Shown: positions 27,057 to 38,282 of the stretch, piece after piece
Layout: each line of letters starts with the position of its first letter
Position numbering within the stretch: position 1 is the stretch's first letter
NCBI GenBank assembly: GCA_937959125.1
Contig: CALGQU010000047.1
Location: forward strand, 1-57,368
DNA length: 57,368 nucleotides
Source: an uncultured Croceitalea sp.
Lineage (GTDB): Bacteria > Bacteroidota > Bacteroidia > Flavobacteriales > Flavobacteriaceae
Reading direction: 5' to 3'
The notes under the pieces: generated by a model
What the model was told of the DNA's origin: nothing
The model's database searches: none
Seen by the model: the letters and a program-made list of their open reading frames with translations, nothing else
Program-made: the position numbers and the translations under genes

Positions 27057-28367
27057 CTACTTATTTGGTGTAGCATGCCTAAGCTCCATCCCAATGGACG
27101 TTCTTGGTTTAAAACCCTTCCAATTTCCTGTATTGGCGTCCTGTGCTAGCTCTAGATAACTGCCTAAATCCTGGTTTTTTAGGTGTATGCCAAAAAAGGC
27201 CGTTACAAAATGTTGGTTTACATTATTGATTCTTCTCATGTCCCAAACAGAATCCGCATAACGCAAATACTCGTCAATATTGAGTCCTGGAGCCATAGTA
27301 GCTTCCGCAGGTGGATTAGGGGCCACGTTATGTCTTGCATTAATATAAGTCAGCAGGTACCTGTTACTGTTTACGGCACCTTCATAAATTGCTTTGACCC
27401 CATTTTCATACATAGAAATATCGTCCTCACTGCCCGATACAAAAAAAGTAGGTGTTTTTAGTCCCGCAAGTCCTTTTTCATCCCAAACGTCATTGGCCAT
27501 TCCCCATGGGGCCAACGCTACAAATGCTTTTATCCTATCATCTGTAAAGCTTTCATAGGCTTTGCTACCCATCGTTCGTCCATCCAGGGCCGTATTGCCG
27601 CCCGTGGCTGTTTTATAAAAACTTACAGCCTTCTCGCTATATCCCGCTCCACAGGTATTTAATCCTCCGTAGCCTCCCATGGAATAGCCTACCAGACCCG
27701 TATTGTTGGCGTCTACACGATTAAACAAAAAGCTATCTTTTGCAGACTCTGACAGCCTTGCCATTTCATTTAAAACGAACAACTGGTCCAAGGATCTATT
27801 CACCAAAGTACTGGTAAAGTTTGCCGCATCTTTATAGGTAGAATCCGTATGATCTATGGAAACCACAACATAGCCTTTAGAAGCCAAATTTTCAGATAAA
27901 TAAGTAAATAGGTAGCGAGAACCTACATAACCATGGGACAGGATGATCAATGGAAACTTGTGGTCCGTGTCTATAATTTTAGCATTCCGTAACGCCCTTC
28001 CTTCAAATGTAAACGGCACCAAGGGTCGGCCCTCGGTTCCGTTCCTTCCAAGCATTTGGGTATATGATACTATCTCTTCCTTGCCGTCCGGGATTACTGC
28101 GGGATACCAAACCTCTACGGTAATAGGTCTATCATATGTGGGCGCCTTTCCATTATCTATCCTTAAGATATCCCATTGATTTTTATTTACAAGCTCTAAC
28201 GTTGTTACGCCAACACTAAAATCGCCTCTATACGCTAGTTCTGGAGCATCTGGCAGGGGATCGCCAAATACATAGGCATGTGAATCTTGGTTTTTAAAAT
28301 TAGTAACATTCCATCCCATGAGCAATACGCCTATTAAAACAAGAATTATTTGTGTGCTAGTTTTCAT
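27057..28367 (-). CDS. Alpha/beta hydrolase (PAF-acetylhydrolase/dienelactone hydrolase-like)
   Basis: A 436-residue hydrolase with an N-terminal signal or membrane anchor (about residues 7-24). The nucleophile elbow is GYSMGGYGG (Ser), with an oxyanion segment LIILSHGYVGSRY. A late Asp (SGSEDD) and His (NARHNVAP) complete the triad. Length and the long N-terminal beta part (residues 30-120) suit the PAF-AH isoform II or chlorophyllase-like group of lipid/ester hydrolases. It is first in a two-gene unit with the Gfo/Idh/MocA enzyme. The substrate is unknown. Confidence 0.82.
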   Translation of the reverse strand: MKTSTQIILVLIGVLLMGWNVTNFKNQDSHAYVFGDPLPDAPELAYRGDFSVGVTTLELVNKNQWDILRIDNGKAPTYDRPITVEVWYPAVIPDGKEEIVSYTQMLGRNGTEGRPLVPFTFEGRALRNAKIIDTDHKFPLIILSHGYVGSRYLFTYLSENLASKGYVVVSIDHTDSTYKDAANFTSTLVNRSLDQLFVLNEMARLSESAKDSFLFNRVDANNTGLVGYSMGGYGGLNTCGAGYSEKAVSFYKTATGGNTALDGRTMGSKAYESFTDDRIKAFVALAPWGMANDVWDEKGLAGLKTPTFFVSGSEDDISMYENGVKAIYEGAVNSNRYLLTYINARHNVAPNPPAEATMAPGLNIDEYLRYADSVWDMRRINNVNQHFVTAFFGIHLKNQDLGSYLELAQDANTGNWKGFKPRTSIGMELRHATPNK

Positions 28368-28676
28368 TGTTCTGCTATTTCCTTATCTACTAAAAGTAAG
28401 GAACTTTAGTCCTACTTTAATGGAAACGATGCTATTTTCAGCATAAAATCCTAAAAATCAGAAAACTAGATCCTCCAACCTCCCTTTTCTCCTGACTAAC
28501 AATGGGAATGCATTCACCAGCGTCGGACAGACTCTCCTTGCTGAAGGAGGGGAGCTTTTGGCTTATAAGAATGTTGATCGATAGTTGGAGCACTTAAAAA
28601 ATGATTTGAAACATCAATAAAAACAAACGGGCCAACCTATTCAGATTGGCCCGCTTGTTTTAATACTTTTGTTTGC
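28368..28676. other. Intergenic region with a REP-like hairpin
   Basis: This stretch between the hydrolase start and the trxB stop has no gene. It holds a near-palindrome close to the hydrolase start (AAAGTAAGGA/TCCTACTTT, 28393-28418), a hairpin of the CTCCTT-gctg-AAGGAG type (28532-28554) in a C-rich tract like the degenerate intergenic repeats of Bacteroidota, and the trxB terminator. Confidence 0.5.
28621..28660 (-). terminator. Rho-independent terminator of trxB
   Basis: Two 15-base arms (AAACAAACGGGCCAA and TTGGCCCGCTTGTTT) pair with one mismatch around a 10-base loop. A T-rich tail follows on the minus strand. It lies 16 bases past the trxB stop codon. Confidence 0.85.
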
Positions 28677-29654
28677 CTAATTCCAGCGCGCAGTGGTTTC
28701 TTCCGCAGAGCCTACTTCCGCTAGGTAGCGTTCCGCATCCAAAGCTGCCATACAGCCGGTACCGGCTGCGGTTACTGCCTGTCTGTATTCCTTGTCCTGT
28801 ACATCGCCACTCGCAAATACGCCGGGTTTGTTGGTTTTTGTGGATTTTCCTTCGGTAATGACGTATCCGGTATCGTCCATTTCCAATTGCCCTTTAAAAA
28901 TATCGGTATTGGGTTTGTGTCCAATAGCGATGAAAAGTCCGGTTATGGCAATATCTTCTTTCTCCCCGCTTTGGTTATTGACCATACGTAGCCCTTCCAC
29001 CACTTGGTCGCCTAAAACTTCGTCCACCTCCGTATTGTAACGTACCTCAATATTCTTTAAGCTATTGACACGGTGCTGCATGGCTTTTGAGGCCCGCATA
29101 TGATCTTTACGCACCAACATAGTTACTTTACTACAAATATTGGCCAAGTAAGAAGCTTCTTCCGCTGCCGTATCCCCGGCACCCACTATAGCCACATCCT
29201 GTCCTTTATAGAAAAAACCATCACAAACGGCACAGGCGGAAACACCACCACCACGAAGTCGCTGTTCACTAGGGATATTCAAATACTTTGCGGATGCTCC
29301 CGTGGAAATAATTACACTTTCCGCTTCAATGGTTTTGTTATTGTCCACCGTTACCTTATGAATCCCCCCTACCTCATCGCTAAAATCCACAGCGGTCACC
29401 ATACCAATACGCACCTCTGTTCCAAAGCGCTCTGCTTGCTGCTGTAATTGGACCATCATGGTTGGACCATCGATCCCTTCTGGATAACCCGGAAAGTTAT
29501 CTACCTCGGTAGTGGTCGTTAACTGTCCGCCAGGTTCCATCCCTGTGTACATTACCGGTTTTAAATCTGCCCTTGCCGCATAAATTGCCGCGGTATAGCC
29601 CGCAGGACCAGAGCCTATAATCAATGTTTTAAGTCGTTCTATTTGTTCTGACAT
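28677..29654 (-). CDS. trxB: Thioredoxin-disulfide reductase
   Basis: A 325-residue flavoprotein that reduces thioredoxin with NADPH. The FAD motif is LIIGSGPAGYTAA, the redox pair is Cys141/Cys144 in CAVCDG, the NADPH motif is VAIVGAGDTAAEEA, and the second FAD motif is GVFASGDVQD. I use the ATG at 29654; an in-frame GTG 15 bases upstream is less likely. A full-match -7 box lies 31 bases upstream and a strong terminator follows, so it is a single-gene unit. Confidence 0.96.
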   Translation of the reverse strand: MSEQIERLKTLIIGSGPAGYTAAIYAARADLKPVMYTGMEPGGQLTTTTEVDNFPGYPEGIDGPTMMVQLQQQAERFGTEVRIGMVTAVDFSDEVGGIHKVTVDNNKTIEAESVIISTGASAKYLNIPSEQRLRGGGVSACAVCDGFFYKGQDVAIVGAGDTAAEEASYLANICSKVTMLVRKDHMRASKAMQHRVNSLKNIEVRYNTEVDEVLGDQVVEGLRMVNNQSGEKEDIAITGLFIAIGHKPNTDIFKGQLEMDDTGYVITEGKSTKTNKPGVFASGDVQDKEYRQAVTAAGTGCMAALDAERYLAEVGSAEETTARWN

Positions 29655-29684
29655 AATTGTTTTGTTCACTGTATTGTGTGACTA

Positions 29685-29692
29685 CAAAAGTA
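29685..29692 (-). promoter_or_regulatory. -7 promoter box TACTTTTG for trxB
   Basis: Minus-strand TACTTTTG is a full match to TAnnTTTG, 31 bases before the trxB ATG. Confidence 0.6.
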
Positions 29693-29882
29693 GGTTTTTT
29701 GGCAGATTCCTTACAAAAATCCATAAGAGCTTATAAACAACCCGTATTGCACCTAAACTAGAGCCGCTATTATGGTTTTTAATGCATAATATGGGTTAAA
29801 AGGTTGAAGTGGATATGAAATAAACAGTCGGTATCTTCTTAAATTTATTTTCTGGTATTTTAAATGAAGCCCGGTTGCACCA

Positions 29883-32027
29883 TTAGTCTTTCATCAATTC
29901 CAAAATCTCGATAGCGGCATCTGCTATTTTGGTTCCCGGTCCAAAAACACCAACAGCACCGGCCTCATAGAGATAGTCATAGTCTTGCTTTGGGATTACC
30001 CCCCCTACAATCACCATAATGTCTTCCCTATTGTATTTCTTGAGTTCTTCGATAACTTTTGGTACCAAGGTTTTGTGTCCGGCCGCCAAGGAAGATACCC
30101 CAAGGATATGTACGTCGTTTTCCACTGCTTGTTTTGCTGCCTCTTCCGGGGTTTGGAACAAGGGACCTATATCTACATCAAACCCAATATCGGCATAACC
30201 CGTTGCCACGACCTTAGCCCCACGGTCATGACCGTCCTGACCCATTTTTGCGATCATGATACGGGGTCTCCTTCCCTCCTGCTCCGCTATCTCGTCGGAC
30301 AGTTGTAAGGCTCTTTCAAATGAGGGGTCTTTCTTCACTTCTTTTGCGTATACTCCTGTAAAACTTTTAATGACGGCTTTGTGCCTGCCAAATGCTTTCT
30401 CCATGGCATCACTTATCTCTCCCAAAGTAGCCCTGTTTCGAGCGGCCTTTACGGCCAAATCCAACAAATTGGGACCCTTTCCTTCCAACTTCTCCTCGGC
30501 AGCCTGCGTCAATGCTTCCAACGCTAAAGTTACTGCTTTTTCATCCCTATCCTTACGTATTTGCTCCAAACGTTCTACTTGCTGCTTTCTTACCGCATCA
30601 TTATCGACTTCCAATATCTGCAGGTCATCCTCTTCTTCCAATCTGTATTTATTGACCCCAACGATAACATCTTGGGTGCTGTCAATGCGGGCTTGTTTTC
30701 GTGCCGCAGCTTCCTCAATCCGCATTTTTGGGATTCCCGCTTCTATAGCTTTTGTCATTCCGCCCAATTCTTCGACTTCCTGCAGTAAATCCCAAGCTTT
30801 ATGCACCAATTCATGAGTCAAATACTCTACATAGTAACTGCCTGCCCAAGGATCTACCGTTTTGGTAATCTTGGTCTCTTCCTGAATATAGATCTGCGTT
30901 TCCCTTGCGATACGTGCCGAAAAATCGGTAGGTAAGGCAATCGCCTCATCTAGGGCGTTGGTATGTAAACTCTGTGTTCCTCCCAATGTTGCGGCCATCG
31001 CCTCAATAGTCGTGCGCGCTACATTATTAAAGGGGTCTTGTTCGGTCAAACTCCACCCACTGGTTTGACAATGGGTCCGTAAGGCCAAAGATTTTTGGTT
31101 TTTGGGATTGAATTGCTTTACCAACTTGGACCACAGCATACGTGCGGCACGCATTTTGGCGATTTCCATAAAATGGTTCATGCCGATTCCCCAGAAAAAG
31201 GAAAGTCGTGGTGCAAAATTATCGATCTCCAAGCCTGCTTTTAACCCGGTTTTAATGTATTCCAGACCGTCTGCCAAGGTATAGGCGAGTTCAAGATCCG
31301 CGGTTGCCCCCGCCTCATGCATATGATAACCCGAAATGCTGATACTGTTGAACTTAGGCATCAACTGACTTGTATATTCAAAAATATCGGCCACGATTTG
31401 CATGGAGGGTTTGGGGGGATAGATATAGGTATTCCTCACCATGAACTCTTTTAGGATGTCGTTCTGTATGGTTCCCGCCAACAGGGCTTTATCCACTCCC
31501 TGTTCTTCCGCGGCTACAATATAAAATGCCATAATGGGCAGCACTGCCCCGTTCATAGTCATGGAAACGGACATTTTATCCAACGGAATGCCATCAAACA
31601 AAATCTTCATATCCTCTACGGAATCAATGGCCACCCCTGCTTTTCCAACATCGCCAATAACCCGTTCGTGATCACTATCATAGCCCCTATGGGTGGGCAG
31701 ATCAAAGGCTACGGACAGTCCTTTTTGACCCGCCTTTAAATTTCTCCTATAAAAGGCGTTGCTCTCCTCAGCCGTTGAGAATCCGGCATACTGCCGTATG
31801 GTCCATGGCCTGCGTACATACATGGTGGAATAGGGCCCGCGTAAATAGGGCGGAATCCCAGCCGCAAAATCCAAATGGGAAACTTCTTTGATATCGTCTT
31901 CGGAAAATTGCGGTTTTACTGCAATATTCTCCGCAGTTTGAAAAGTACCTCCGTCCTTCCCTTGCTGTCTTTTTTTAGAAGATGTAACTTCAATGGTCAA
32001 CTGTTGTACGTCTTTCCTACTCATCAT
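29883..32027 (-). CDS. scpA: Methylmalonyl-CoA mutase large subunit
   Basis: A 714-residue cobalamin enzyme that interconverts methylmalonyl-CoA and succinyl-CoA. The substrate TIM barrel has [18 protein letters not shown] and [12 protein letters not shown]. The C-terminal B12 domain has the DxHxxG motif in [10 protein letters not shown] and the GGVIPKQD loop. Its start overlaps the small-subunit gene by 11 bases, so the two chains are translationally coupled. With the carboxylase genes upstream it completes the propionyl-CoA to succinyl-CoA route. No epimerase or B12 chaperone gene was recognised in the window. Confidence 0.96.
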   Translation of the reverse strand: MMSRKDVQQLTIEVTSSKKRQQGKDGGTFQTAENIAVKPQFSEDDIKEVSHLDFAAGIPPYLRGPYSTMYVRRPWTIRQYAGFSTAEESNAFYRRNLKAGQKGLSVAFDLPTHRGYDSDHERVIGDVGKAGVAIDSVEDMKILFDGIPLDKMSVSMTMNGAVLPIMAFYIVAAEEQGVDKALLAGTIQNDILKEFMVRNTYIYPPKPSMQIVADIFEYTSQLMPKFNSISISGYHMHEAGATADLELAYTLADGLEYIKTGLKAGLEIDNFAPRLSFFWGIGMNHFMEIAKMRAARMLWSKLVKQFNPKNQKSLALRTHCQTSGWSLTEQDPFNNVARTTIEAMAATLGGTQSLHTNALDEAIALPTDFSARIARETQIYIQEETKITKTVDPWAGSYYVEYLTHELVHKAWDLLQEVEELGGMTKAIEAGIPKMRIEEAAARKQARIDSTQDVIVGVNKYRLEEEDDLQILEVDNDAVRKQQVERLEQIRKDRDEKAVTLALEALTQAAEEKLEGKGPNLLDLAVKAARNRATLGEISDAMEKAFGRHKAVIKSFTGVYAKEVKKDPSFERALQLSDEIAEQEGRRPRIMIAKMGQDGHDRGAKVVATGYADIGFDVDIGPLFQTPEEAAKQAVENDVHILGVSSLAAGHKTLVPKVIEELKKYNREDIMVIVGGVIPKQDYDYLYEAGAVGVFGPGTKIADAAIEILELMKD

Positions 32028-33384
32028 CCAACCTTTTTTGTTCTACTTCTTCCGCCAAACGTCTGGAGATAATGGGTGTGATCAACGTTTTGCGTTTATT
32101 GGTCTTTACAAATGGAAAAAGCTCCAGGTCACCCTTCATCTTATCCATAGGGTTGCTATACACATTTGTCCCTACCAAAACCTCCTCCCTAGCTTTAAAT
32201 TTAGATTGTTCTTTGGCTGCACTCTCGGCTATTTTCTTCTGAATGGTATGGTCCATCAACTGCTTTAAAAAACCGCCTCCTTTTTCTATCGATTTAAATA
32301 AAACCAAAGCCTTTTGCGCCAGTTGCTGGGTGAGTTCTTCTATATAATAGGAGCCATTGGCAGCATTGTCTACTTTATCAAAATAACTTTCGTTTTTAAG
32401 CAAAACCAGTTGATTTAAGGAAATGCGGTCCCCAAATTCATTGTTCTTATGGTAAATACCATCATAGGGCATATTGACAACGGTATCGCTACCGCCTAAA
32501 ACTGCGGACATGCATTCCGTAGTAGTGCGGAGCATATTGGTATTGTAATCGTAAAGGGTTTTGTTACGTCGCGTTGGTTGGGCAATGATATGACAATCAA
32601 CTTCTGATCCGTAGGTTTTGGCCAATGTTCCCCAGAGTATCCGAAACGCCCTAAGCTTGGCAATTTCAAAGAAATAATTGGTGCCAACAGCTATTTTAAA
32701 GGTTATTTTTTGGCTGGCCATCCCAGCATCCCCCAAATGGTTCAAATATTCATTGGCATGTGCCAACCCATAGGCCAATTGCTGTACCCTATTGGCCCCT
32801 GCATTTTGGTAAACCGTAGTATCTACAGTAAGGGTGTTGCGCATATCCATAGCAAGAATGGCATCAAGTTCCTTATGGTCTTCCTCCTTACTTTTGAACC
32901 AGTTCCCGGTTTTGGCCAGATTCCCCAAAAGATCGTTATTCAAATAGATGTTATGGGAATGCTCCTTGGCATAATCCGCAACGGTGTTGATATAGGCCGA
33001 TGATAGAAATTGAAGGTTCAAATAAATTCGCGATGTTTTTAGATCGATGCCTTCCAGTAGGGTAGCAATAGCTATGGCTTCGGAAGGAACTTGAAATACA
33101 ATGCTTTCCGCTCCTTTGGTTAAAAATTCCTTGGCCTTTATATTGGCGGCCCCAGCATCACCTGCATATAGCGCCTGTCCGATATGCCACCCCCGTTCTT
33201 TGCTTATCGAAAATTGCTGAACAGCATCATCAGAATGATAAAAGGGTTTTACCTTGATACCTTCTGGGGATTCCCAAACCAAGGTCTCGTTATAATCCGC
33301 ACCTTTTAAGTCAAATTGGATTTTCTGTTTCCACTCTTTTGCAGAAACCGGATTAAACGCTTCAAATAAATTTTTTGTACCCAC
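32017..33384 (-). CDS. Methylmalonyl-CoA mutase small subunit
   Basis: A 455-residue non-catalytic partner of the mutase. It keeps the barrel ([26 protein letters not shown] at the N-terminus, [16 protein letters not shown] in the middle) but has lost the B12-binding motif and is cut short at the C-terminus, as usual for this subunit. The start is uncertain because there is no nearby ATG: a GTG at 33384 gives the expected N-terminus ([17 protein letters not shown]), and a TTG at 33417 abuts the MITE-like element. Confidence 0.9.
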   Translation of the reverse strand: MGTKNLFEAFNPVSAKEWKQKIQFDLKGADYNETLVWESPEGIKVKPFYHSDDAVQQFSISKERGWHIGQALYAGDAGAANIKAKEFLTKGAESIVFQVPSEAIAIATLLEGIDLKTSRIYLNLQFLSSAYINTVADYAKEHSHNIYLNNDLLGNLAKTGNWFKSKEEDHKELDAILAMDMRNTLTVDTTVYQNAGANRVQQLAYGLAHANEYLNHLGDAGMASQKITFKIAVGTNYFFEIAKLRAFRILWGTLAKTYGSEVDCHIIAQPTRRNKTLYDYNTNMLRTTTECMSAVLGGSDTVVNMPYDGIYHKNNEFGDRISLNQLVLLKNESYFDKVDNAANGSYYIEELTQQLAQKALVLFKSIEKGGGFLKQLMDHTIQKKIAESAAKEQSKFKAREEVLVGTNVYSNPMDKMKGDLELFPFVKTNKRKTLITPIISRRLAEEVEQKRLDDE

Positions 33385-33417
33385 TATTCGGTCTATTTGG
33401 TTACCGTTGTTCTGCAA

Positions 33418-33512
33418 ACTACCCCAAAGGCTGGCCTATTAAGCATTTGCAAGAAACAAGATTTAAATTTCAAGGCAGTCCCTCCTGCCGTTCGGGCATG
33501 TCTTGGGGTAGT
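33418..33512. mobile_element. 95-bp MITE-like element with 10-bp terminal inverted repeats
   Basis: The stretch is bounded by perfect 10-bp inverted repeats, ACTACCCCAA at the left and TTGGGGTAGT at the right. Inside is a sequence (33445-33480) that recurs in altered form near 48.5 kb. It has no coding capacity. It lies just before the mutase small-subunit gene, whose first possible start codon abuts the element, so it probably forms part of the leader or separates the gene from its former promoter. I saw no clear target duplication. Confidence 0.5.
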
Positions 33513-33576
33513 ATACCCTATGGCGTTGCCCATAAATTCCTTTGCAAATTAATGCATCTTATACTTCCACCCTAGT

Positions 33577-35118
33577 TTACAAAGGAATGTTCCCGTGTTT
33601 CTTCTTAGGAAGGGTGGCCACCTTATGTTGGAGCATGGTATAGGCTTTGATCAATTTACGTCTTGTATCTTTTGGTAAGATGACTTCGTCTATAAAACCC
33701 CGTTGTGCCGCACTATAGGGGTTGGCAAACAAATTGGCATATTCTGCCTCTTTTTCAGCCAACTTGGCCTCAGGGTCATCCGCAGCATTAATCTCTTTTC
33801 TAAAAATAATCTCACTAGCACCTTTGGCGCCCATAACCGCAATCTCCGCTCCCGGCCAGGCATAATTCAAATCTGCTCCAATATGCTTGGAATTCATCAC
33901 GTCATACGCCCCTCCATACGCTTTACGGGTAATAACGGTCACCTTAGGTACGGTAGCTTCGCTTAAGGCATATAACAGTTTTGCACCATTGGTGATGATA
34001 CCGTTCCATTCTTGGTCAGTACCAGGAAGGAATCCAGGAACATCCACCAAAACCAAAAGTGGAATATTGAAACAGTCGCAAAAACGGGTAAAACGTGCCG
34101 CTTTTTTGGAACTCTCCACATCCAAAACCCCGGCCAAACTCATAGGTTGGTTGGCTACGATACCGATACTTTTTCCGCCCAAACGTGCAAAACCGACCAC
34201 AATGTTCTCCGCATAGTCCTTATGAATCTCAAAAAAGGAATCGGCATCGATAATCCCATTGATTACGTGGCGCATATCATAAGGGGTACTTGCGTTTTCC
34301 GGCACAATGGTATCCAATACGTCCCGCACTTCTTCGCCCACTTCATAGGTTACATCTTCTGGGAGTTCCTCGCAATTCTGTGGCATATACCCGATCATTT
34401 GTTTGATCTGCGCAATGCATTGCATATCATTGGCCGCCGTTAAATGCGTAACCCCGGATTTTGTAGCGTGGGTAGAAGCACCGCCCAATTCTTCTGAAGT
34501 CACTTCTTCATTAGTTACCGTTTTGACCACATTAGGCCCCGTAACGAACATATAACTGGAGTTCTCGACCATTAGGGTAAAATCTGTCATGGCAGGTGAA
34601 TACACCGCTCCGCCGGCACAAGGTCCCATAATGGCCGAAATCTGTGGGATTACCCCAGAGGCCATTACATTACGATGAAAAATATCGGCATACCCCCCTA
34701 AAGATCGCACGCCTTCTTGGATTCTGGCACCACCACTATCATTTAACCCAATAACGGGCACGCCAATTTTCATGGCCATATCCATGATCTTGCAAATCTT
34801 CTCTGCATGGGTTTCGGACAGTGCTCCTCCAAAAACGGTAAAATCTTGGGCAAATACGCAAACCTGCCTGCCGTTAATAGTGCCATATCCGGTAACCACC
34901 CCATCTCCATAGAAACGTTGTTTTTCCATGCCAAAGTCCTTGGTCCTATGGGTCACCAAAGCACCAACTTCTTCAAAGGAACCTTCATCCAATAAAAAAT
35001 GGACCCGTTCCCGTGCGGTTAATTTGCCCTTAGCGTGTTGTTTATCAATCCTGTCCTGTCCTCCACCAAGTTTGGACTGCGCCAGTTTATCTTCAAGTAT
35101 CTGTATTTTATCTTTCAT
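33577..35118 (-). CDS. pccB: Acyl-CoA carboxylase carboxyltransferase (propionyl-CoA carboxylase beta)
   Basis: A 513-residue carboxyltransferase that moves the carboxyl group from carboxybiotin to an acyl-CoA. Family features include [20 protein letters not shown] at the N-terminus, the acyl-CoA site [19 protein letters not shown], and the oxyanion region [20 protein letters not shown] with [18 protein letters not shown]. It sits 22 bases after the biotin carboxylase gene and before the mutase genes, so propionyl-CoA is the likely substrate. Methylcrotonyl- or acetyl-CoA cannot be excluded by sequence. Confidence 0.9.
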   Translation of the reverse strand: MKDKIQILEDKLAQSKLGGGQDRIDKQHAKGKLTARERVHFLLDEGSFEEVGALVTHRTKDFGMEKQRFYGDGVVTGYGTINGRQVCVFAQDFTVFGGALSETHAEKICKIMDMAMKIGVPVIGLNDSGGARIQEGVRSLGGYADIFHRNVMASGVIPQISAIMGPCAGGAVYSPAMTDFTLMVENSSYMFVTGPNVVKTVTNEEVTSEELGGASTHATKSGVTHLTAANDMQCIAQIKQMIGYMPQNCEELPEDVTYEVGEEVRDVLDTIVPENASTPYDMRHVINGIIDADSFFEIHKDYAENIVVGFARLGGKSIGIVANQPMSLAGVLDVESSKKAARFTRFCDCFNIPLLVLVDVPGFLPGTDQEWNGIITNGAKLLYALSEATVPKVTVITRKAYGGAYDVMNSKHIGADLNYAWPGAEIAVMGAKGASEIIFRKEINAADDPEAKLAEKEAEYANLFANPYSAAQRGFIDEVILPKDTRRKLIKAYTMLQHKVATLPKKKHGNIPL

Positions 35119-35140
35119 GTCTGTATGCTACGATTTTGGA

Positions 35141-36613
35141 CTACGCCCTATTTTTTTGCCATTCCGAAATTGGATTTTCCGGAATTTTCAGCTTCTTTTT
35201 GTCGTCCAGATAGAGTTTTAAAGCCACCATAGCGGCCACTTTTTGTTCCTCTTCATATTCCGCCTGCAATTGCTCCGGCTCGTAATAGTTCTTTACAAAA
35301 TGGGTGTCAAAATTCCCCGAGGTAAAGGCTTCATGCTGGCAAACATATTTACCAAAAGGCAATGTAGTGGCCACACCTTCTACCTTATAGGCATTAATAG
35401 CTTCGATCATCAATTGAATGGCTTCCTCCCTATTTTTTCCGTAGGTAATCAATTTAGACAGCATGGGATCGTAATAGATAGGTACTTCCATACCTTCCTC
35501 AAACCCATCGTCTACCCGAATACCTTCCCCTTCGGGAGCTTTATAGGTCGTTAAAGTGCCAATACTGGGCATAAAATTTTCCAACGGGTCTTCTGCATAG
35601 ACCCGTAATTCCAAGGCATGGCCATTAATGCTAAGCGCTTCTTGACTCATGGCCAAGTGCTCCCCTCTCGCAACCTTGATCTGCTGTTCTACCAAATCGA
35701 CTCCGGATATCAGTTCCGTAACCGGATGCTCCACTTGCAAACGGGTGTTCATTTCCAAAAAATAGAAATTCTTGTTTTCGTCCAATAAAAATTCCACGGT
35801 TCCCGCACCTACATAATCACAGGCTTTGGCTACCTTAACGGCTGCCTCGCCCATAGCCTGTCTAATTGCCGGGGTCAACACCGCAGAGGGGGCTTCTTCC
35901 ACTACTTTTTGATGACGACGTTGTACGCTACATTCCCTTTCGAATAGGTGCACCACATTGCCATGGGTATCTGCCAACACCTGAATTTCGATATGTCTTG
36001 GCGAGCCCACGTATTTTTCGATAAAAACGGAACCGTCCCCAAAGGCGGAGGTAGCTTCCCCAATGGCCCTATTCATTTGTTCTTCCAAGTTTTCTATGGC
36101 ATCCACCACCCGCATTCCTTTTCCACCACCACCGGCGGCAGCTTTGATCAAAATAGGAAAACCTATTTTCTTGGCTATTTTCTTGGCAAGTGCGATATCG
36201 GTAATGGCCTCATCAATACCGGGTACCATGGGAATGTCATAGTCCTTTACCGCTTCCTTGGCCGCTAATTTGTTTCCCATAACCTCAATGGCATGGGGTC
36301 TTGGCCCAATAAACGTAAGTCCGTTGTCTTCTACCAATTGGGCAAAAACGGCATTTTCACTTAAGAACCCATAGCCGGGGTGAATCCCTTCTGCCCCGGT
36401 ACTTTTGGCCGCCGAGATCACCTTGTCCATCACTAAGTAAGATTCTGAAGATGCTGCCGGGCCCAGGCAAACAGCTTCATCCGCAAATTTTACATGTGGC
36501 GAATGTCGGTCCACTTCAGAATAGACGGCAACCGTCTTTATTCCCATTTTCTTGGCCGTACGCATGACCCGTAGCGCGATTTCCCCGCGATTGGCAATGA
36601 GGATTTTTTTCAT
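35141..36613 (-). CDS. Biotin carboxylase subunit of acyl-CoA carboxylase
   Basis: A 490-residue ATP-grasp enzyme that carboxylates biotin with bicarbonate and ATP. It starts MKKILIANRGEIALRVMRTAKKMGI, has the glycine-rich KAAAGGGGKGMRVV loop, the ERECSVQRRHQKVVEEAPS active-site segment and the EMNTRLQVEHPVTE motif. About 40 extra C-terminal residues follow the usual AccC end. The biotinylated domain is encoded separately just upstream. This is the three-chain arrangement with a free carrier protein. Confidence 0.93.
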   Translation of the reverse strand: MKKILIANRGEIALRVMRTAKKMGIKTVAVYSEVDRHSPHVKFADEAVCLGPAASSESYLVMDKVISAAKSTGAEGIHPGYGFLSENAVFAQLVEDNGLTFIGPRPHAIEVMGNKLAAKEAVKDYDIPMVPGIDEAITDIALAKKIAKKIGFPILIKAAAGGGGKGMRVVDAIENLEEQMNRAIGEATSAFGDGSVFIEKYVGSPRHIEIQVLADTHGNVVHLFERECSVQRRHQKVVEEAPSAVLTPAIRQAMGEAAVKVAKACDYVGAGTVEFLLDENKNFYFLEMNTRLQVEHPVTELISGVDLVEQQIKVARGEHLAMSQEALSINGHALELRVYAEDPLENFMPSIGTLTTYKAPEGEGIRVDDGFEEGMEVPIYYDPMLSKLITYGKNREEAIQLMIEAINAYKVEGVATTLPFGKYVCQHEAFTSGNFDTHFVKNYYEPEQLQAEYEEEQKVAAMVALKLYLDDKKKLKIPENPISEWQKNRA

Positions 36614-36680
36614 TTACATTAATTTACTTGGTTCTTGGAACTTCATCCGTCCAACTTTTCGCTTTTTACATCAAAATGGA

Positions 36681-37160
36681 TTACTCCATTTCTATGATCA
36701 ATTGTCCTTTATCTACGGCATCGTCTTTTTTAACCACAATGGTTTTGATCGTACCCTCACCTTGGGACAGGATAATGTTCTCCATTTTCATTGCGGACAA
36801 CACCAACAACGGGGTTCCTTCTACGATTTCTTGTCCCACTTCTACCATAATATCTAAAATGAGCCCTGGCATTGGCGCTTTTATTTCGTTTATCTTGCTA
36901 GAGGCATTGGTCAAAAGTCCCATTTCCTTCACCATTTGATCATATCCATCCGCAATGGCTACGGCATAGGTATTTCCGTTTACCAAAACCTCCATGGTTT
37001 TCTGGTTAAAGTCAGCCTTTAAAAGCTTGATATTAAAGGCTTTGTTTTCTTGCAGCAAATGATAACTGCTATTGTCCAAGGATAGAATATCCAAGTTTTC
37101 CGCCTTGCTTTTACTGATGGTGAACTCATTGCCGTTTACCGTAATACTATAGTCTGCCAT
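36681..37160 (-). CDS. Biotin carboxyl carrier protein of acyl-CoA carboxylase
   Basis: A 159-residue protein with an N-terminal beta domain and a C-terminal biotinyl domain. The biotin-accepting residue is Lys125 in SAMKMENI, and the proline-rich entry KAPMPGLILDI precedes it. It carries the biotin between the two catalytic subunits encoded downstream. It lies 63 bases after the MDR reductase on the same strand. The gap holds no terminator and no full-match promoter, so read-through from the reductase, and hence from operator A, is possible. Confidence 0.93.
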   Translation of the reverse strand: MADYSITVNGNEFTISKSKAENLDILSLDNSSYHLLQENKAFNIKLLKADFNQKTMEVLVNGNTYAVAIADGYDQMVKEMGLLTNASSKINEIKAPMPGLILDIMVEVGQEIVEGTPLLVLSAMKMENIILSQGEGTIKTIVVKKDDAVDKGQLIIEME

Positions 37161-37223
37161 AGTGCTGTTCCAGTTTGATTTTGGTAATCTCTTACTTTTT
37201 TTTGATAAAACATAGGATTGCTA

Positions 37224-38234
37224 TCAGCTAATTTTTACCAACTGTTTTCCAATATTCTTACGTTCAAATAATCTATTAAGGGCTACGGGCATGTTCTCCA
37301 GTCCCTCTAAAATATCTTCTTGATATGTTAATTTTCCTTCTTTGATCCATCTGGCCATTTCCTTTTCCGCTACAGGGAAGTCTTCTTCAAAATCATAAAT
37401 AAAGAACCCTTGCATTTTAGAGCGCGTAGCTCCAATTTTATGCCAGTTCAATAAACTATAATTGGAATTTTCCCTATCCTCATACTGTGAAATCCTACCA
37501 CAGCAGACGACCCTTGCATACCGTCTTAATTTAGTAAGGGCAATATCCAACAATTCCCCGCCAACATTATCAAAATAAACATCAATTCCTTTAGGAAACA
37601 AGGCGTCCAAACGTTCGGAAACGTTTTCCGTTTTATAGTTGATGGCCCCGTAATAGCCCAATTTATCGGTAAGCAGCTTGCACTTTTCATCCGTACTGGC
37701 CATACCTACGGCCCTTGCCCCTTTAATCTGCGCAAGCTGGCCAACATTGGAACCTACGCCTCCTGCTGCGGCAGATACCAATACGTTGTCCCCTTGTTGC
37801 AATTCGCCTACCTTATATAATCCAAAATAGGAGGTAAAACCGGTCATGCCAAGAATACCTAAGGCCGTGGAATACGACAATCCCCTTTGGTTAACCTTAT
37901 ACATCATATGATAAGGACTACCGTCACAAACCACATATTGTTGCCATCCACATTTGCCCTGTACGATGTCCCCTATCTGGAAATCCCTGTTTTTACTTTC
38001 AATAACTTCGCCTACCCCACGTCCGCGCATGGTATCACCCAAGTCCATAGGATTTTCGATACCAGCGCCATCCAACATATAAAACTTCATCACCGGGGCA
38101 ACGGAAAGAAACAATACCTTAATAAGAAACTCACCTTCTTTTAAAGGCGGAAGATCAACGGACTGCATTACAAAATCAGATTTTTTAATGTAGTTTCCCG
38201 GCCTTGCCGCAAGTGTTAGTCGGTTGTTTTTCAT
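37224..38234 (-). CDS. MDR family NADPH-dependent oxidoreductase (copy 1)
   Basis: A 336-residue zinc-free medium-chain reductase of the leukotriene-B4 dehydrogenase/alkenal reductase type. These enzymes reduce alpha,beta-unsaturated ketones or aldehydes with NADPH. The cofactor loop is SAAAGGVGSNVGQLA, followed by GINYKTE-like and GIDVYFDNVGGELLD segments typical of the clade. It is a paralogue of the gene at 49028. It is divergent from the amidohydrolase gene across operator A and may lead the carboxylase genes downstream. Confidence 0.88.
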   Translation of the reverse strand: MKNNRLTLAARPGNYIKKSDFVMQSVDLPPLKEGEFLIKVLFLSVAPVMKFYMLDGAGIENPMDLGDTMRGRGVGEVIESKNRDFQIGDIVQGKCGWQQYVVCDGSPYHMMYKVNQRGLSYSTALGILGMTGFTSYFGLYKVGELQQGDNVLVSAAAGGVGSNVGQLAQIKGARAVGMASTDEKCKLLTDKLGYYGAINYKTENVSERLDALFPKGIDVYFDNVGGELLDIALTKLRRYARVVCCGRISQYEDRENSNYSLLNWHKIGATRSKMQGFFIYDFEEDFPVAEKEMARWIKEGKLTYQEDILEGLENMPVALNRLFERKNIGKQLVKIS

Positions 38235-38282
38235 AGTGATACTGCAAATTAACCTTATAAAACCATATTAGTTAATCTAATT

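Noticed and set aside
33375-33575. A 66-codon plus-strand frame over the mutase leader and MITE-like element
   Set aside because: It runs through the element and the opposite strand of the mutase gene start, with no signal, domain or start-site support.
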